Shown here piece by piece: positions 60,776 through 64,000 of a DNA stretch of 64,000 bases. A program made the position numbers and the translations under genes. The notes below the pieces were generated by a model. It was not told the DNA's origin and did not search any database. It saw only the letters and a program-made list of their open reading frames with translations. Source of the DNA: Megalobrama amblycephala. Its lineage: Eukaryota > Chordata > Actinopteri > Cypriniformes > Xenocyprididae. How positions within the stretch are numbered: position 1 is the stretch's first letter; each line of letters begins with the position of its first letter. The DNA lies in NCBI RefSeq assembly GCF_018812025.1, contig NC_063052.1, forward strand, positions 24,306,226-24,370,225. The letters run 5' to 3'.

Positions 60776-62597
60776 CTGAGCAACACACACAAAAGTAAAG
60801 ACTCATAACTCCAAAACTCTAGCAAGGAGAGTCTAAAGGTAGGTATCATTTGATAGAAAACATTTTAAAATTTAAGAAAATATAAATTACATTACAGTTG
60901 GACATTATCTTGCTGACAAACAGCTGATAAAATACAAAAAATATATATAATTTTTTTAAAAATAATTTTTCTTTTTTTAATTTGACATGGAATAACTCAG
61001 GAACACAATAAGATCGCTAAAAAATTCTTTTTTGGTGATGCTCTCCTATATGTGAGCTGCATCTGGTTCAAATTTCGTGGTGATATTATAAAGAATAGTT
61101 TGAAAAATTGTTGTTCATTTTTTCCGCAGCCAGGTGGCGCCAACGGGCGGTAAACTCCGGTTTAGAGGAGCTTCTCAGCACTCGTTAGGAGTTTTTCAAA
61201 ATGGTTAGATGCATTAAAAAGATGAGATTCTAAGCTTTAAAATGATATCTATTATGTGTTATTCCACGTTGGAAAACGAACATGGATGGGTCCGGGAACA
61301 TTGGATACACACTGCATCCCGGAGAGATGAGAGACATGTTTTTAGCCAAGTATGTTAAATCATTCCGTGAGTAATATCTTGTGATCAACGCAATATATTA
61401 TATTGATTTTGGATTCATTTTAATCTTGAGAATCTGCTTTAAATATTGATGTGCGATTTTTATGATCTGTGCATTTTTCATGAAGTTATGAGCATGTGAA
61501 TTATACATACTTGTATTCAGTTAGCTGCTGTGCTATTTTTGTTGTAAACGCATATTACTCAGACTCATTAGAGGGTGAAAACAACACAACAGAAGCATGT
61601 TGGAGGCTTGATATTAAAGTTTAAAGTCTTTGGTTTTGTATGCAAAAAGAATTTTTGTGCTACCTATATGGATTCAATTTTTATTGGCTTTTAAAGAGAG
61701 ACACGCAAATGGGAGTTTTATTTTATAAGGCGCGCTAGTCTGACAGGAGGATGGCTGGACCGATCGCGTGCCTGTCAGTCGAAACGGGGCTTCCCATTGT
61801 TAAAAATCAGCGTTTAGGTCAGTATGTTTACATTTCTAAGCTTTTTGATTGGTTCTATACAACGTGTAACACCATATTTGTAGAGCAGAGATAATGACGT
61901 TTCAGGGGATACCGGGAAATGCTCATAAGTGACAAGAGGAGTTGAGAAGTTCATTTCCAGCGAATTTAGTTAAACCATGTCAAATTTAATAGCCATTTAA
62001 ATACCTTTACTCAATTATCTGGACTACGAAACTTTGGGAGATTATTTTTGAAAGTCTGTTCTTTGAAATTAGCTTAAAAAAAAAAAAAATCGATTTTTTC
62101 ATTGTTTTTCCACATTATTGGCCCATATCTTAAAATAGAACGTTGCGACTTCCGACTCATTTCGCCATATCGGGTCACATTTTAAAGTATTGGTATTAGT
62201 TTTTAAGTCGCTGAATGGGTTAGCACCACCTTACCTTTCAAATTTGCTGACAATCCATCAGCCTACACGTGCTCTCAGGTCTGCCAACCTGAGGCTTTTA
62301 GTGGTTCCTAGATCGCGGCTCAAGACCAGGGGAGATCGAGCCTTTTCAATAGCGGCACCAAAACTCTGGAACAGTTTGCCCACGGATATTAGAACTGCCT
62401 CAACTCTGTCCATTTTTAAATCTAAGTTAAAAACTGTATTATTCGATCTGTCCTATTCTACATGACGGGTGATGTTGATGTCCTGTTTCGATGTTCTGTC
62501 GTCTATTTTGTGATTCTGTCGTTTTTATTTTGTACAGCACATTGGTCAACAGCAGTTGTGTTTAATTGTGCTTTATAAATAAATTGAATTGAAATTA
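58890..62597 (+). mobile_element. Inner L2-like LINE, 5'-truncated and dead
   Basis: Reverse transcriptase sequence runs from FNIINAVLNPVV through MCERFCQFFIDKIHG, LSNFRPISNVPFLTKILDKV and QSGFRKFHSTETALLKVLND to 59531. A deletion and frameshift follow, then LSAAFDTVDHNVLLSRL, then 59594-60352 with CGIPQGSTLAPMLF and the catalytic box YADDTQIYF. It ends with LDYCNSLYLG and LHWLPVQYRIH, is interrupted by a DNA element, and resumes at 62180 with FKSLNGLAPPYLSNL and APKLWNSLPTDIR. The 3' end TTGTGCTTTATAAATAAATT and GAATTG repeats are typical of L2. The 5' part (endonuclease) is missing. Confidence 0.85.
60349..62178. mobile_element. Non-autonomous DNA transposon inside the inner LINE
   Basis: It interrupts LINE codons between CAT and TTT AAA GTA. 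The ends are imperfect inverted repeats: GTGACCTGATCCAGCAAAAT at the left and, reading inward from the right, GTGACCCGATATGGCGAAAT. ATTT on both sides is a possible 4-bp target duplication; TT with ends TGTGACC/GGTCACA fits equally. It is about 1.83 kb with no transposase. An internal direct repeat (AAAGATGAGA...TAAGCTTTAAAATG) occurs at 60417 and 61218. Superfamily not recognised. Confidence 0.75.
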
Positions 62598-62960
62598 AAC
62601 CAGCTCAAACCAGCTGCCATGCTTCAAAACATCCCTAACCAGCATATGCTGTTTTTTTCAACAGGGTGGGCATGCAACACAACTCCTTCCAGGCCGTTGT
62701 TATTTCTAGGCTGGACTGCTGCAATGCTCTTATCACTGGACTTCCAACACTGGCAATCAAACCCTTACAAATGATCCAAAATACAGCGGCTTGACTGAAT
62801 TCAATAAACCTAAGAGAGCCCATGCCACACCGCTGTTTATCTCTCTGCACTGGCTTCCGGTTGCGGTTCACGTCAATTTCAAGACATCGGTGCCTGTCTG
62901 CAGGACAGCCACGGGCTCCGCACCCTTCTCCATGAGTTTACGTACCCTTGGGAGCCTCCA

Positions 62961-63802
62961 GACTATAAGTGAGTGGTGTATTAATAGCACTTCTTGTGTT
63001 TATTGCTTCTTTAGATTAATCATTTGTTGTATTCATAGTGGATATAAGCAACTGCTAAATGCTCAGTTTACGTTGAGCATATGTTATGGCACAGAACAAC
63101 CTAAAACTCTACATTGGGTTTAATGTAAATTTAATTAATAGTGTTGAATAAGAAAAAAAGAATATGTTCTTAATTCATGAAAATCCAGCCACAAAAAAAA
63201 AAATCACAAATATGTGGAAATGTATAAAGGTTAGTGTGTCATAGGAACATAGACATGTTGACTCATCAGAGGAAGGGGGAAGGTATCCATGGGGACAGGT
63301 GAAAGTTCTTGGTCAGCAGTTTCCATAGTGATGCCTGGGAGAGGAGGAGAGTCTGACAGGATGAATAATTTAAGATTCATGCTGAATGCTGGACATCCAC
63401 ACAAACACACACACACACACACTAAAGGACAGGAGTGTATACTTGCTGACAACCAGAAAAACTATAGTGCACTCTGGGAGTGCACTCTAGCTACTTTCAC
63501 ACTAGCTATCTTCTGTTCACAGGCATTCCATGTGACTTATATCCTTATAAATTGTTTTAATATAAGATGTGGCTGGAGTATGAGAGAGTATAAAATGTAA
63601 AAATGTCTTAATCAAATATAGGCATAAAATATTTTTTACTGAGAAACCATCATATGGTCGATTTTTGCAAGCAGAGTAGATGTGTCGTTGGCTGCCAATA
63701 ATACTTACAGTCCAGTGCATGTGGTTTAGTGATTGATTAAAAGAATAAATAACATGCAATTTGACAAAATGGTTCATTTATAAATGTAACTTGCTTTATT
63801 AT
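62961..63802. other. Spacer after the transposon nest
   Basis: No gene. A moderately GC-rich patch at 63240-63360 and a (CA)n tract at about 63401-63421 are the only features. Confidence 0.45.
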
Positions 63803-64000
63803 TAGGGACTAAGCAGCGAAGGTGCATAGGCACCTATTGTAATCGTTAATGTTCTTCTTCGTCGTCTTCTTCTTTTTCTTCTTCCCTTCTGGAAGTCTTT
63901 TATAGTCTATAAAACCACTTGTGGGATAGTTATGAAATTTGGTACACAGATGGAGGACAGTCTGAACATTAACCACAGTGATTTTGGAGCCTCTAACTCA
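63803..64000. repeat. Start of a common teleost dispersed repeat, cut by the window
   Basis: ATTAGGGACTAAGCAGCGAAGGTGCATAGGCACC, a TTCTTC-rich tract, then GAAATTTGGTACACAGATGG and CTGAACATTAACCACAG. This is the well-known beginning of a fish repeat (GGCCAAGCACCGAAGGTGC...). It runs past the window end. Confidence 0.7.

Larger units (their letters stand above)
58769..62663. mobile_element. Palindromic MITE, split by a LINE
   Basis: The left arm from 58769 (TGTTGAAAAAAACAGCATAT, GCTGGTTAGGGATGTTTTG) and the right arm ending at 62663 are inverted copies of at least 48 bp with almost no differences. Further inverted words (ACCAGC/GCTGGT) follow inward. The arms lie inside the outer LINE. The 3.7 kb between them is a second LINE. 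Confidence 0.75.
58175..62960 (+). mobile_element. Outer L2-like LINE, split in two
   Basis: The left piece (58175-58768) reads in broken frames like reverse transcriptase: a decayed FDTVHHQILLS-type stretch, YLTDRSF, then VPQGSVLEPLL. The right piece (62664-62960) continues with a decayed SRLDYCNAL stretch, KPLQMIQNTAA, then PLFISLHWLPV. Between them sits the palindromic MITE with its own cargo. Both pieces have stops and frameshifts. The clade (L2/CR1 group) is judged from these motifs. Confidence 0.7.

Noticed and set aside
42577..64000. Exons of the usual neighbour skap2
   Set aside because: No frame matching SH3 or PH domain sequence was recognised; the gene may lie beyond the window.

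Overview
This window is the middle and 3' part of a teleost HoxAa cluster, with its 3' flank. All six Hox genes lie on the + strand in cluster order: hoxa9a (2420-3481), hoxa5a (12672-13969), hoxa4a (20790-22008), hoxa3a (31970-33883), hoxa2a (37282-38822) and hoxa1a (41388-42576). A mir-196 hairpin lies at about 50-128, where HoxA clusters carry it between hoxa10 and hoxa9. The paralogue set 9-5-4-3-2-1 and the Hoxa5-type start [16 protein letters not shown] identify HoxAa, not HoxB, HoxC or HoxAb. The host is a ray-finned fish with a duplicated Hox complement. Dispersed repeats in the flank (TTAA-flanked MITEs, a Tc1 relative, L2-like LINEs) resemble those of cyprinid and other otophysan fishes, but the species is not fixed by the sequence. 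It is not zebrafish as I know it, because hoxa2a is intact here and is lost there.

Each Hox gene has two coding exons. I joined them by eye at GT/AG sites. All six introns interrupt a codon after its first base, and each join gives one open reading frame with the expected hexapeptide (the lone conserved Trp in hoxa9a) and a 60-residue homeodomain. Introns are 196-678 bp. hoxa5a has three unusual homeodomain residues and hoxa2a has two.

The 9.2-kb gap between hoxa9a and hoxa5a once held hoxa7a and hoxa6a. Two islands look like their decayed remains. One (about 7165-7606) has promoter-like sequence and a degenerate hexapeptide followed by a phase-1 splice donor. The other (about 8930-9425) has a CCAAT/E-box promoter block and a weaker hexapeptide and donor trace. 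They lie in the expected 7-then-6 order. Between genes the cluster is mostly AT-rich, with promoter blocks carrying a CACGTG or CATGTG E-box, some GC-richer islands that are candidate conserved noncoding elements, microsatellites, and a few small palindromic repeats.

After hoxa1a (from about 43.8 kb) the composition changes. I find no host protein gene. There are candidate enhancer blocks, including a consensus DR2 retinoic acid response element (50778-50791) about 8.2 kb 3' of hoxa1a. There is a 0.47-kb direct duplication, and then a pile of transposons. The pile includes a dead Tc1-like element (56618-58154) and a four-deep nest (58175-62960): an L2-like LINE holds a palindromic MITE, which holds a second L2-like LINE, which holds a non-autonomous DNA transposon. 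The window ends inside another dispersed repeat.
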